The notes beneath the pieces are model-generated. The model made no database searches, was not told the DNA's origin, and saw nothing but the letters and a program-made list of their open reading frames with translations. From positions 496,001 to 560,000 of the forward strand of contig NZ_CP035281.1 of NCBI RefSeq assembly GCF_004103735.1: a DNA stretch of 64,000 bases, written 5' to 3'. The position numbers and the translations under genes are program-made. This stretch comes from Aminipila luticellarii (GTDB taxonomy: Bacteria > Bacillota > Clostridia > Peptostreptococcales > Anaerovoracaceae). Below, one piece after another: positions 28,447 to 37,441 of this stretch. How positions within the stretch are numbered: position 1 is the first letter of the stretch; every line of letters starts with the position of its first letter.

Positions 28447-28481
28447 AAAAACAGGATGGAAATCTTTTCCAGCCTGTTTTT
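28447..28481. terminator. Bidirectional terminator after metH
   Basis: AAAAACAGG-x-TGGAAA pairs with TTTCCA-x-CCTGTTTTT. A- and T-runs on both sides serve metH and the converging ABC operon. Confidence 0.85.
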
Positions 28482-28489
28482 AGTTCTCT

Positions 28490-30418
28490 TTATTCTAATT
28501 CAAAGGCTCCGGTATAGAGCTGATAATAGGTTCCTTTTTCAGCAATCAAATCGTCGTGATCACCGCGCTCGATGATCCTGCCTTGCTCTAAGACCAGAAT
28601 CGCGTTAGAGTTCTGCACGGTGGAGAGCCTGTGTGCGATGACAAAGACGGTTCGGCCGTGCATCAGAGAATCCATGCCTCGCTGTACGATGGCTTCGGTT
28701 CGGGTATCAATAGAGGAAGTCGCTTCATCCAGAATCATGACAGGCGGATCGGCAACGGCTGCACGGGCTATGGAAAGCAGCTGTCTCTGTCCTTGTGACA
28801 GACCGCTTCCGTCTCCGGATAACACGGTATCATATCCGTCCGGAAGCATGCGTATGAAACTGTCCGCATTGGCCAGTCTGGCGGCCTCCATACACTCTTC
28901 ATCCGTGGCATCCAGTTTTCCGTATCGAATATTTTCCATCACGGTTCCTGTAAATAAGTTAACATCCTGCAAAACAATACCCAAGCTTTTTCTCAGATCT
29001 GTTTTTTTGATTTTATTGATATTGATCCCGTCATAGCGGATTTTTCCATCGGCAATATCATAGAAACGGTTGATCAGATTTGTAATGGTGGTCTTTCCTG
29101 CACCGGTAGCCCCTACAAAGGCGATTTTCTGGCCCGGCTTGGCGTAAAGGCTGACGTTGTGGAGAACCATTTTATCTTCATCATATCCGAAATCCACATC
29201 ATAGAACCGAACCTCTCCCTTTAATTCTGTGTAGGTGACAGAACCGTCCCTGTGGGGATGTTTCCAAGCCCATAGATGCGTTCGGTGATCGGTTTCCATT
29301 AATACGCCATTTTCATATTTAGCATTTATAAGAGTTACATAGCCGTCATCCATTTCACTTTCTTCATCCATCAACTGGAAGATTCGGGAAGCACCGGCAA
29401 GAGCCATGATCACCGCATTTAACTGTTGAGAGACTTGGGCGATCGGCATGACGAAGCTGCGGGACAGCTGGAGGAAGGAAGCAATGATGCCCAAGGTCAA
29501 GACGCCTGTTCCCATAAGGTTCATATTGGTCACACCTGCCAGCCCCATAGCTCCGCCTACGATGGCGAGGACAACGTACATGGCATAACCGATGTTACTC
29601 ATGACGGGCATCAGGATGTTCGCGTATTTATTTGCCTGTGTTGCATTATGACAAAGCTCATCATTGAATTTGTCGAAGTCTTCCTTAGCTTTTTCTTCAT
29701 GGCAGAAAACCTTTACGACCTTTTGCCCGTTGATCATTTCCTCAATGAAACCGTTGACCTTGCCGAGCGACGCCTGTTGTCCGGCAAAGTAAGCTCCGCT
29801 TCTGCCTGTAATGCTTTTGATGGTTTTCAGAATAATAAAAACGAAAACCAGGACCAGAAGCGTCAGCCAGAAGCTCAGGTACAGCATGGAGCAAAAGACA
29901 GATACAATGGTAATCACCGAGGAAAGCATTTGAGGAAGAGCCTGTGCGATCATTTGTCTTAGCGTATCCGTATCATTGGTATAGTGGCTCATAATATCGC
30001 CGTGTGTATGGGTATCAAAATATTTAATGGGAAGTGTCTGCATATGAGAAAACATTTTATCCCGAATCTTTTTCAGTGTACCCTGGGCAATAACTGCCAT
30101 GGTTCTATTGTAAAACAAGGCGGAAAGGATTCCCATGAGATAGATACAGCCCATAATAATAATGACCTTGAACAATCCTGAGAAATCAGGAGCCGCCGAC
30201 AGAAGAAGGGGCGAAATATAATCGTCGATCAATCTCTGAATAAACAGGGCAGAAAGAGCACTGGCAACCGCACTGATTATGATACAGACGATGACGAAGA
30301 AGCCTTGCAGCTTATAGCCGCTCATATAGGATAATAAACGTTTGATCGTCTGAGGATCGGGTTTTTGCCTTCTTCTTTTTTGCATGGTGTTTTTGGATGG
30401 GGATTTTTCCTTACTCAT
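28490..30418 (-). CDS. Heterodimeric ABC exporter subunit, catalytically complete half
   Basis: 642 residues: six membrane segments then an ATPase. Walker A GATGAGKTT, Walker B MILDEATSSID with the catalytic Glu, and switch His in VIAHRLSTVQ are canonical. The signature is a variant, LSQGQRQ. An insert of about 40 residues rich in charged and aromatic residues (YVTLINAKYENGVLMETD...) lies between membrane and ATPase domains. It overlaps the companion gene by eight bases and forms a BmrCD/TM287-288-type multidrug or lipid exporter with it. The substrate is unknown. Confidence 0.92.
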   Translation of the reverse strand: MSKEKSPSKNTMQKRRRQKPDPQTIKRLLSYMSGYKLQGFFVIVCIIISAVASALSALFIQRLIDDYISPLLLSAAPDFSGLFKVIIIMGCIYLMGILSALFYNRTMAVIAQGTLKKIRDKMFSHMQTLPIKYFDTHTHGDIMSHYTNDTDTLRQMIAQALPQMLSSVITIVSVFCSMLYLSFWLTLLVLVFVFIILKTIKSITGRSGAYFAGQQASLGKVNGFIEEMINGQKVVKVFCHEEKAKEDFDKFNDELCHNATQANKYANILMPVMSNIGYAMYVVLAIVGGAMGLAGVTNMNLMGTGVLTLGIIASFLQLSRSFVMPIAQVSQQLNAVIMALAGASRIFQLMDEESEMDDGYVTLINAKYENGVLMETDHRTHLWAWKHPHRDGSVTYTELKGEVRFYDVDFGYDEDKMVLHNVSLYAKPGQKIAFVGATGAGKTTITNLINRFYDIADGKIRYDGININKIKKTDLRKSLGIVLQDVNLFTGTVMENIRYGKLDATDEECMEAARLANADSFIRMLPDGYDTVLSGDGSGLSQGQRQLLSIARAAVADPPVMILDEATSSIDTRTEAIVQRGMDSLMHGRTVFVIAHRLSTVQNSNAILVLEQGRIIERGDHDDLIAEKGTYYQLYTGAFELE

Positions 30419-32162
30419 TTTTCAGCCCTCCTTTCATTTGAGACTCGTAGACCTCCCTGTAAACCTCACAGGTTTTGAGAAGCTCCTCATGTGTGCCGAC
30501 TGCGTTGATTTTTCCATCATCCAGAACGACAATCCTGCCTGCATCCTGTACGGAAGAGACCCGCTGTGCAATAATGATTTTTGTGGTATCCGGAATTTCT
30601 TCCCTTAAGGCTTTTCGAAACAGAGAGTCTGTTTTCGTATCTACGGCGCTGGTGGAATCATCCAAAATAAGTATTTTAGGCTTTTTCAGCAGCGCACGGG
30701 CGATACAGAGCCTTTGCCTCTGTCCGCCAGAAACATTGGAACCGCCTTGCTCGATGTACGTATCATATTGCTCCGGAAACTGCCTGATAAAGGTATCCGC
30801 TTGAGCAAGCTCGCAGGCATGAACCAGTTCCTGGTCAGAAGCATTCTCGTTGCCCCATCTGAGGTTTTCCTTAATCGTTCCGGAAAATAAAATATTTTTT
30901 TGAAGAACAACAGCCACTTGGTTTCGCAAGCTGTCAATATCGTATTCTCTGACATCAATGCCGCCTACCGTAATCCTGCCGGAGGTAACATCATAAAGCC
31001 TTGGAATCAACTGCACAAGGCTTGTCTTTGATGAACCTGTTCCTCCCAAAATCCCAATGGTATCACCGGAATCAATGGTCAGATCAATGTTGTCCAGAAC
31101 CGGTTTGTGGGATTGCTTGGCATAGGCAAAGGATACGTTTTCAAAGGTAATGGCACCGTTTTTCACCTCAGTGACCGGATTTTCTATGTTTTTCAGATCG
31201 CTTTCCTCGGTCAATATTTCCACAATACGTTCTGCGGAGGCCCTTGAAATGGTAATCATAACAAAAACCATGGAAAGCATCATAAGGCTGATTAAAATCT
31301 GTGTCGCATAGCTGATCAGACCCATTAATTCTCCTGTGCTTAGACCTGTGGCGGGATCTCCTCCGCAGGCCACTATGGCTCGTGCGCCGAACCAGGAGAC
31401 CAAAAGCATACAGGCGTACATGCAGAATTGCATTAAAGGCATATTAAACGCTAAAAGCTTTTCCGCTTTTGAAAAGTCTTTATAAATCGACTGCGATACA
31501 GTACCGAACTTTTCTGTTTCAAAAGGTTCTCGGGTAAAGGATTTTACGACGCGGATGCCGTGAAGGTTTTCCTGTACGATGTTGTTCAGCTTATCATAGG
31601 TTTTGAATACCCGAACAAAGATTGGGTGCGCATGAGAAATAATGAACCACAAGCCGATCCCTAAAATAGGAATAGAGCCTAGGAATATCCAGGAAAGCTC
31701 TGCGTCGATGTGAAAAGCTACAACTAAGGAAAAAATCAGCATGACCGGACAGCGTATGGCTGTACGAATGATCATCTGATACGCATTCTGTACATTGGTC
31801 ACATCTGTGGTAAGTCTTGTTATAATGCTGGCAGCAGAGAATTTATCAATGTTGGAAAAGGAAAAATTCTGTACATTATAGTACATGCCCCGGCGGAGAT
31901 TTCTGGCAAAACCTGAAGAGGCAATGGCGGCGCTTCTGCCCGCGAGAGCACCGAATATCAGAGAGATGAGAGCCAAGACCAGCAAGACCGTTCCCATTTT
32001 TACGATATAGGGCATATTTTTCCCGTCTATGCCGTAGTCGATCAGATTGGCCATTAACAGTGGTATGATGACTTCCATTACAACTTCTAATGTAACGTAA
32101 ACGGGTGTGAGAAACGAGTCTTTTTTATATTGGCCGATGCATTCCCATAACTTTTTTATCAT
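30411..32162 (-). CDS. Heterodimeric ABC exporter subunit, degenerate-site half
   Basis: 583 residues with six membrane segments and an ATPase. The Walker B ends ILILDDSTSAVD, with Asp where the catalytic Glu should be. The switch residue is Gln (IIAQRVSSVQ) instead of His, while its signature VSGGQRQ is canonical. This is the expected pattern for the non-hydrolysing site of asymmetric exporters, so the companion protein provides the active Glu and His. It starts with GGAGG before the ATG and is first in a two-gene operon from the promoter at 32210-32238. Confidence 0.92.
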   Translation of the reverse strand: MIKKLWECIGQYKKDSFLTPVYVTLEVVMEVIIPLLMANLIDYGIDGKNMPYIVKMGTVLLVLALISLIFGALAGRSAAIASSGFARNLRRGMYYNVQNFSFSNIDKFSAASIITRLTTDVTNVQNAYQMIIRTAIRCPVMLIFSLVVAFHIDAELSWIFLGSIPILGIGLWFIISHAHPIFVRVFKTYDKLNNIVQENLHGIRVVKSFTREPFETEKFGTVSQSIYKDFSKAEKLLAFNMPLMQFCMYACMLLVSWFGARAIVACGGDPATGLSTGELMGLISYATQILISLMMLSMVFVMITISRASAERIVEILTEESDLKNIENPVTEVKNGAITFENVSFAYAKQSHKPVLDNIDLTIDSGDTIGILGGTGSSKTSLVQLIPRLYDVTSGRITVGGIDVREYDIDSLRNQVAVVLQKNILFSGTIKENLRWGNENASDQELVHACELAQADTFIRQFPEQYDTYIEQGGSNVSGGQRQRLCIARALLKKPKILILDDSTSAVDTKTDSLFRKALREEIPDTTKIIIAQRVSSVQDAGRIVVLDDGKINAVGTHEELLKTCEVYREVYESQMKGGLKNE

Positions 32163-32209
32163 ATATTTTCCTCCTATCTTAGTTACTAAATGATTATAGA
32201 CGAAACTTC

Positions 32210-32238
32210 ATTATACCTTTAATTAGTCATGGCGTCAA
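32210..32238 (-). promoter_or_regulatory. Promoter of the ABC exporter operon
   Basis: On the minus strand TTGACG and TATAAT are separated by 17 bp, an excellent sigma-A match, about 50 bp from the ATG. Confidence 0.75.
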
Positions 32239-32266
32239 GGTCAATTTCCGGAGAATAGAAAAATAA

Positions 32267-32293
32267 ACCGGCAATATGTCATTTATTGCCGGT
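32267..32293 (-). terminator. Terminator of the glycine-rich protein gene
   Basis: A 10-bp stem (ACCGGCAATA / TATTGCCGGT) overlaps the stop codon. Confidence 0.6.
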
Positions 32294-32746
32294 CTCTTCT
32301 GTATCTTCTTCCTCTTCTTCGATTTTGATAGCTCCTACGGTTATGAAGCCGACGGCAGCTACCTTAGCAAGGGTCTTGATACCATGCTTTATTTTTTTAG
32401 TATCTTTTTCCTTGACCCCTTTCCATATTTCTCCGCTGTTATCGGTTACGAGTTTAACGCTGCCGACAAAGTTTTCAACTGTTTTGGCACCGCCTTCTTT
32501 TAAATCTTGAACTCCATCGCTGACCTTATCCGAGTTTTTAGTTATTTTACCAGTTATTACATCTGTAGCGCCACTGGCGATATCACCGGCAATAGAGCCG
32601 GTATATATGGTGGAATCTACAATGCTTGAACCAATGGTATCCATGATTTTTATATCTGTTACTTTCCCTACAACAGATAAGGTACCTCCGATAACACCAC
32701 CTATTGCAGCGCCGGTTATAATGCCGGCTTTTTTTAGTGAATCCAT
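32279..32746 (-). CDS. Glycine-zipper-like hypothetical protein
   Basis: 155 residues with AGGAGGTG before the ATG. The first 75 residues are rich in Gly, Ile, Val, Thr and Ser with small-residue spacing (GAAIGGVIGGTLSVVG, GSIAGDIASGATDVITG), like membrane-associating glycine zippers. A hydrophobic segment follows near residues 125-140, then a very acidic tail (IEEEEEDTEETGNK). No signal peptide and no enzymatic motif. Function not recognised; a membrane- or spore-associated structural protein is possible but unsupported. Confidence 0.65.
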   Translation of the reverse strand: MDSLKKAGIITGAAIGGVIGGTLSVVGKVTDIKIMDTIGSSIVDSTIYTGSIAGDIASGATDVITGKITKNSDKVSDGVQDLKEGGAKTVENFVGSVKLVTDNSGEIWKGVKEKDTKKIKHGIKTLAKVAAVGFITVGAIKIEEEEEDTEETGNK

Positions 32747-32894
32747 TTAAGCACCTCCTGCTTTTTCATATGAGTATACAATAAAAAGATTAAAAGGTCA
32801 AAAACTTGATGTGAGAGGACTTTGTTTAAGAGTATTTTTTATTCCTTATGAAATACTATTATCAAATCATTTATTAAGATAGGAGGTAAATTCA

Positions 32895-33047
32895 ATGCAA
32901 ACAGATGAAATCAAAGTCACTGAATCCAATCTGGAGAGTCTGCAGGTCCACGATAAATTAGCAGAAGTACCGGAGATGGCCAGCAATGAAGAATCCATGC
33001 AAAAGCAGATCAACCAGTTCAATTCATCTCATGGCCCTATTAAATAG
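32895..33047 (+). CDS. Small acidic protein, 50 residues
   Basis: AGGAGG (32881-32886) lies eight bases before an ATG opening a 50-codon ORF beginning MQTDEIKVTESNLESLQVHD and ending FNSSHGPIK. It is hydrophilic and probably helical, with no cysteine and no membrane segment. The ideal ribosome binding site, non-repetitive composition and lack of a competing ORF support expression. Function not recognised. A short palindrome at 33078-33094 downstream may end its transcript. Confidence 0.5.
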   Translation: MQTDEIKVTESNLESLQVHDKLAEVPEMASNEESMQKQINQFNSSHGPIK

Positions 33048-33250
33048 TGCAGCCGGCTTTTCTATGATCCGGATAATCCATTTTTAAAAAATGGCTGTCC
33101 GCCAGGAACAAAAAATATGTAGGGGAATACAGCGGTATCGTACTATATTCCCCATAGAATTTCGAATAGAAGCTTTTTAATAAAAGCTCCCTTCCTATTA
33201 TGGGTAACCATGTGAAATTTATTCAAATACGGTACATTAAAAATTTCATA

Positions 33251-33279
33251 TTGATAGTTTATAAAGCCTATAGTATTCT
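33251..33279 (+). promoter_or_regulatory. Putative dcd promoter
   Basis: TTGATA and TATTCT are 17 bp apart and about 60 bp upstream of the dcd start. Confidence 0.45.
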
Positions 33280-33337
33280 ATGAATAAAGAGGTTTTTCAC
33301 GTATATGAAAAAACCGATGAAAGGAAGGGGGTCTGAT

Positions 33338-33874
33338 ATGATTCTATCTGATAAAACGATCCTTGAAATGTTAAGACAAAAAACATTACGAATAGAGCCT
33401 ATAGAGAAAGACCAGATACAGCCCGCAAGCGTGGACATCCGCCTTGGGGATACTTTCAGTATTGTTGAGGATTCCTCCAGCGGAATTATTACCCTGCAAC
33501 ATGAGATTACATATAAAACCATTCGGACGAATCGGTATCTTTTGCTTCCGGGGCAATTTGTCCTCGCTACTACTCTGGAATATTTTGCGCTTCCGGATAA
33601 TCTGACGGCATTTGTGGAGGGAAGAAGCTCTCTTGGCAGGATGGGTTTATTTATTCAAAATGCGGGGTGGGTAGATCCCGGATTTGAAGGGGAGATTACG
33701 TTGGAGCTGTTTAACGCAAACCGCTGTGCCATAGAACTGCAGTCCGGAAGGAGAGTGGGGCAGCTTGTATTTGCGCAGATGGATGCTCCTGCAAAAAATC
33801 CTTATCGGGGAAAGTATCAAGGTCAAAAGGGTGCTACGGGCTCCCGAGTGTTTATGGATCGGGAGACGGAATGA
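33338..33874 (+). CDS. dcd: dCTP deaminase
   Basis: 178 residues from ATG 33338, preceded by AAGGAAGGGG; this start gives the family N-terminus MILSDKTILEML. The nucleotide-binding motif VEGRSSLGRMGLFIQNAGWVDPGFEGEITLELFN is intact, including the Arg-Ser-Ser and catalytic Glu region. It deaminates dCTP to dUTP for dTMP synthesis; some relatives also hydrolyse dUTP to dUMP. The sequence does not settle which form this is. Confidence 0.93.
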   Translation: MILSDKTILEMLRQKTLRIEPIEKDQIQPASVDIRLGDTFSIVEDSSSGIITLQHEITYKTIRTNRYLLLPGQFVLATTLEYFALPDNLTAFVEGRSSLGRMGLFIQNAGWVDPGFEGEITLELFNANRCAIELQSGRRVGQLVFAQMDAPAKNPYRGKYQGQKGATGSRVFMDRETE

Positions 33875-33930
33875 GGAGGCTTTGATACCTAGCTAGGTGT
33901 GCAGTTTTAAAAGAAGAAGGGGGAACACAA

Positions 33931-34800
33931 ATGAAGAAGTCACTATTTATTATTTTCTTTGTATTGATATTGCTTCAAGGCGTTACTGTTACTGAGTGCT
34001 TTGGTGCAGAAAAAAAGGTGCAGGCTGCCCTGCCCAAATTTAACGTTAAAATAAACGGAACTGCTGTAAACAGCAAAACAGCGGAATATCCACTGCTGGT
34101 GTATAAGGATATAACCTATATGCCGATGACGTATGACTACTGTCATCTTCTCGGATTGGAAAGTAATTGGACGAAGGAGGGCGGGCTGGTGGTTTCACGC
34201 CAAAGTGCCGGTATCGTTCCGACGGTGAACGAGTATACTTCAAGCAGCCGCAATGCGCCTAAGATGATTGCAGCCGTGGTAAATACGCCGATTACGATCA
34301 ATGGGGTAAAGATTAACAATGTAAAGGAGCCCTATCCATTTCTACGCTATAAGGATGTAACGTATTTTCCGCTTACTTTTAAATTTACAAAGGAAAGTTT
34401 CAACATCTATACAAATTTTTTACCGGATTTAGGACTGGGCGTATACTCGGAAAATAAGTTTTTTTACAAGTATTATCCGAAGGGAAGCAAGCTTCAGCAT
34501 ACTGATTTGAGAGTAAGCTCCATTTTATATGAGATGGTAGCTGTCAACATTTCAGATGGAACGGCGGCTTATCCGGCTAACAATGTAAAGCAGTATGATT
34601 TTTGGACGGATGCGGCGCTTTTACCGAATTACAAAGGCACAAAGTATTATGGCTATATGCCGGATGGAAAAGGCGGGCTTCGAGCCAATACAGACTCGAA
34701 GATTACTCCGTTTGAATTTATGACCACTCAGATGGACAGCGCAACCGACCAGAATCCGGTTCAGGTGAAATTGGTTTTTGCCGAATATTACGGAGAATAA
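33931..34800 (+). CDS. Secreted protein with two copper-amine-oxidase-N-like repeats
   Basis: 289 residues with a signal peptide (KKSLFIIFFVLILLQGVTVTECFG). Two repeats of a stalk-like domain are visible: INGTAVNSKTAEYPLLVYKDITYMPMTYDY, and INGVKINNVKEPYPFLRYKDVTYFPLTFKF. The rest has no recognised motif. In Clostridia these repeats occur on extracellular or spore-surface proteins. Shine-Dalgarno AAGGGGG. A hairpin terminator lies about 90 bp downstream. Confidence 0.72.
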   Translation: MKKSLFIIFFVLILLQGVTVTECFGAEKKVQAALPKFNVKINGTAVNSKTAEYPLLVYKDITYMPMTYDYCHLLGLESNWTKEGGLVVSRQSAGIVPTVNEYTSSSRNAPKMIAAVVNTPITINGVKINNVKEPYPFLRYKDVTYFPLTFKFTKESFNIYTNFLPDLGLGVYSENKFFYKYYPKGSKLQHTDLRVSSILYEMVAVNISDGTAAYPANNVKQYDFWTDAALLPNYKGTKYYGYMPDGKGGLRANTDSKITPFEFMTTQMDSATDQNPVQVKLVFAEYYGE

Positions 34801-35364
34801 GAAATGATAGGTTTTTCGGCCGCTCCACAAGATAAAATTTGATATTGAAAACGCTGATTACCTGCGGGAAGTATAATCAGATATGGATTGAAAAACGTTG
34901 CAGTCGATACGGATCGCAGCGTTTTTCTTTTTGACAAAATTAAAGCTTCTGCTGTTATAGGCAGTAATAGCATGCGTGACTGCTCCGGTGCTAAGGCCAG
35001 TTTTAGGCAGGGAGCATAAAATCGCTGCTGAATGGGGTAAGTAACAGGGTGCATACATATAATTATTATAAGGTGCAATGGATTGGATGCTCAGACCATA
35101 TATATTATGTAGTATAAAGACTTACCGGCATGCAGACAATTTGTTTGCACGGATGCCGCAAGAGATAAAAATGGGCACAAGTATGTGCTCAATACGATAC
35201 TATGTATATTAGGGTACAATGAATGGCAAATTGGGTGTCATACCCGGTATCCACGGGAAAGCGGAACCAGAGTAAGAAATCAGAGAAAAAAATAAGAAAA
35301 TTGTACCAATAATGGCTCGCGCTTAATCACACACACTAATTTGATAACGGGGAGGGAGAAGAAT
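34801..35364 (+). other. 564-bp non-coding stretch with two hairpins
   Basis: Holds a terminator at 34891-34929, a TTGACA box at 34930-34935 with a poor -10, and a strong interrupted stem-loop at 35126-35158 (CGGCAT / ATGCCG outer stem; GCA-x-ACAA / TTGT-x-TGC inner stem). No ORF with a ribosome binding site was found. An unrecognised small RNA or a phage-end remnant is possible. Confidence 0.35.
34891..34929 (+). terminator. Terminator
   Basis: AAAAACGTTGC pairs with GCAGCGTTTTT (one mismatch), followed by CTTTTT. Confidence 0.7.
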
Positions 35365-35613
35365 ATGAATATTAATTGGAAATTAAGACTGAAAAATAAA
35401 ACGACGTTTACGGCACTGGCAGCTTGTATCGTGGCTTTTGTATATCAGCTTCTGGGTATATTTGGAGTTACCGCTCCGATATCTCAGGATCAGGTCACCC
35501 AGGCAGTGGGAGTTATTATTAATATACTCGGTATGGTTGGCATTCTGGTGGATCCCACCACTGCCGGGACAAGTGACAGCCCGAGGGCTCTCACCTATGA
35601 AAAACCGCATTAA
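35365..35613 (+). CDS. Phage holin, phi-LC3 family
   Basis: 82 residues. It starts at ATG 35365 with GGGGAGGGAG upstream. The sequence INWKLRLKNKTTFTALAACIVAFVYQLLGIFG and the second hydrophobic helix (QAVGVIINILGMVGILVDPTTAGTSDS) match phi-LC3/class II holins, which make membrane pores at the end of a lytic cycle. No lysin or other phage gene adjoins it, so it is a solitary prophage relic or a domesticated holin. A terminator follows immediately. Confidence 0.87.
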   Translation: MNINWKLRLKNKTTFTALAACIVAFVYQLLGIFGVTAPISQDQVTQAVGVIINILGMVGILVDPTTAGTSDSPRALTYEKPH

Positions 35614-35629
35614 ATCATTATATTGCATG

Positions 35630-35662
35630 GCCGTCTGAGGGTAAATCCTTGGGCGGCTTTTT
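35630..35662 (+). terminator. Terminator after the holin gene
   Basis: GCCGTC pairs with GGCGGC by one wobble, followed by a T-run. Confidence 0.65.
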
Positions 35663-35831
35663 AGTTTTTGGGGAATAAGATCTTATGGCCATGTATAACT
35701 TTGGTGATAAAATGGTGGGAATAAGTGCAATAAGGATTGAAAAACGTGGAATATAGATAAAATAAAATAGCGATTTCCCTCATTTTTTCCATATGACGTT
35801 TTAATTACAGCTAAAATATCATGCGGAATAC

Positions 35832-36092
35832 TTAATCATCATAGTGACCCTTACAGCCTAAAATATAAATGGTATCATCCGCAATTTTATATACTAAACG
35901 GTATTTTTCGGTAATCCTACGGCTCCAGTAACCGGATAGAGAATGCTTTAAAGGTTCAGGTCTGTTGATCCCTTCATTTCCGCTTCGTTCAATGTCTTTG
36001 AGAATATCATTTATACGCCGTAAGACTTTGTGATCTTCTTGCAACCATAAGGTGTAGTCCTCCCATGCATTTCCTGAAAACATTTTATTCAT
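35832..36092 (-). CDS. yoeB: YoeB/Txe-family mRNA interferase toxin
   Basis: 86 residues of the RelE superfamily. The family end SGYWSRRITEKYRLVYKIADDTIYILGCKGHYDD contains the conserved Arg, His and Tyr residues. YoeB cleaves mRNA in the ribosomal A-site. It overlaps the antitoxin gene by eight bases and is second in the operon. Confidence 0.93.
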   Translation of the reverse strand: MNKMFSGNAWEDYTLWLQEDHKVLRRINDILKDIERSGNEGINRPEPLKHSLSGYWSRRITEKYRLVYKIADDTIYILGCKGHYDD

Positions 36093-36357
36093 TGGCTAGA
36101 GCCTCTAACTCTTCTGTAGTTTTAGTCACGCCCTGGTGTTTGTCAAATTGTTCTTTGCTTTCTAAAAGCCTGGCATAATTCACTTTATCACTCATAATAA
36201 ATAAGTTTTCAAGCATATTGTTGTATTCATCAAGACTAATCATCACTACGTTTTTTTCATCTTTTCGTGTAACTATTACAGTTTCACAGTTGTCTGTTAC
36301 TAAATCGCAATAATTTTTTAAGTTATTGCGAATCGTAGAGTAGTTTACGGCTAACAT
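36085..36357 (-). CDS. yefM: YefM/Axe-family antitoxin (Phd fold)
   Basis: 90 residues. ATG 36357 is eight bases after AAAGGAG; a GTG nine bases earlier overlaps that site. Begins MLAVNYSTIRNNLKNYCDLV as in Phd/YefM antitoxins. It neutralises YoeB and represses the operon. A near-perfect palindrome with a TGTACA core lies just upstream. Confidence 0.93.
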   Translation of the reverse strand: MLAVNYSTIRNNLKNYCDLVTDNCETVIVTRKDEKNVVMISLDEYNNMLENLFIMSDKVNYARLLESKEQFDKHQGVTKTTEELEALANE

Positions 36358-36379
36358 CTCGATCACTCCTTTGTTTATA

Positions 36380-36401
36380 ATTGTTCAATATATTGTACAA
36401 T
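36380..36401 (-). promoter_or_regulatory. YefM operator palindrome
   Basis: A 22-bp inverted repeat with one mismatched pair. One arm holds TGTACA, the core recognised by YefM-type repressors. It lies between the promoter and the antitoxin start. Confidence 0.65.
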
Positions 36402-36404
36402 TAT

Positions 36405-36433
36405 AGTATAACCATATTTGCCAAAGAGTGCAA
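36405..36433 (-). promoter_or_regulatory. yefM-yoeB promoter
   Basis: On the minus strand TTGCAC and TATACT are 17 bp apart, directly upstream of the operator. Confidence 0.7.
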
Positions 36434-36440
36434 TAATTTA

Positions 36441-36668
36441 TTAAAAAAGTTCAGTTGTTATTTTCTGTATGGCTTCTCTCTTCTGTTCATCATCAATATT
36501 TACCTAGAATCTTGCTGTCACATTTATGCTGCTATGCCCCATGAGCTTGTAAGCTGTTTGTAGGGGTACACCTTTTTTGCACAGATTGGTACAGAAAGTG
36601 TGTCGGTATGGGTGGAATCTCTTATTCTCTATACCGATACGTTTGTAATGAGTAATTTTAAATTTCCC
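36441..36668 (-). pseudogene. Tyrosine recombinase (phage integrase) C-terminal remnant
   Basis: Translating the minus strand gives the integrase catalytic C-terminus FHPYRHTFCTNLCKKGVPLQ, then KLMGHSSINVTARF, with the conserved H-x-x-R and GH motifs. An in-frame TAG (36504-36506) stands where the tyrosine of the RFY motif is normally found. The reading frame resumes with VNIDDEQKREAIQKITTELF and a normal stop. Upstream of about 36668 there is a stop and no integrase homology. The enzyme is dead and marks an old phage or transposon insertion near the tRNA and the holin. Confidence 0.85.
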
Positions 36669-36773
36669 CTATTTTTCCCCTAAGAGTTATTGAAGGACAC
36701 AAAAATTATTACAGAAAAATCCAAATTAGAAAAAACATCAAAAATACTAAGTACGAAGAATTGTTGAAATTTC

Positions 36774-36812
36774 GAGAAAAAATAAAAGCCCGATGCTTAT
36801 GCAACGGGCTTT
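36774..36812 (-). terminator. Terminator of the VOC protein gene
   Basis: AAAGCCCG / CGGGCTTT stem with a T-rich 3' tail on the minus strand. Confidence 0.75.
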
Positions 36813-36853
36813 GTAATCATAATGGAAAAAAGATTTTTCGTACGGTACAGGGG

Positions 36854-37318
36854 TTAACTGTGCAAAAGCGTTTCTAAATCTGCTATAGATACATCCATAC
36901 GTTTGGAGGTCTCCGCCATTGACATCCCGGAATTAAGGAAACGCTTTACGACCATCTTCATATTCTCGCCGACTTCAATAATGTGCCCGTCCAAATCGTA
37001 AAAACGTATGAAGCGTTGACCCCATCTTGCTTCTTGAACGCCATCTTCCAAATACCTAATGTCATTGCGTTGCCCTAATTTCACAATAAAGTCATCAAAT
37101 TGGTCTTCCTCGAAATATAATTCCATATTATGGGGTTGTTTCAATATGCGTTCTTTCGGAATATTTAACAGACGATCAAATTCCTGCTGCAATGACAATC
37201 CGTCAAAGGAGACGTTTATGCCATAGTCTTGAAATATCTCAAGCTCAAATAAATCCTGATAAAACTTTTTGGAAAGGTTTACATCTTTCACAGCTACACA
37301 TACGCCTTGATATTTCAT
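36854..37318 (-). CDS. VOC-superfamily (glyoxalase/bleomycin-resistance-like) protein with HTH-like tail
   Basis: 154 residues; ATG 37318 follows GGAGGTG. Residues 1-120 form a VOC fold (MKYQGVCVAVKDVNLSKKFYQDLFELEIFQDYG; RFYDLDGHIIEVGE). The tail (VVKRFLNSGMSMAETSKRMDVSIADLETLLHS) looks like a small helix-turn-helix. VOC proteins bind metals and small toxic compounds. Substrate unknown. Confidence 0.78.
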   Translation of the reverse strand: MKYQGVCVAVKDVNLSKKFYQDLFELEIFQDYGINVSFDGLSLQQEFDRLLNIPKERILKQPHNMELYFEEDQFDDFIVKLGQRNDIRYLEDGVQEARWGQRFIRFYDLDGHIIEVGENMKMVVKRFLNSGMSMAETSKRMDVSIADLETLLHS

Positions 37319-37441
37319 TTGAGTCACCTCCGATAAAGATAAGTATCCGCAGTTCAATACAGGCTAGGAAATTTTTATTTATCTTTGCGCTATAACCTGA
37401 TCTAATAAGCTTTGAATCTATAATACCATGCTTTTTCAAAT

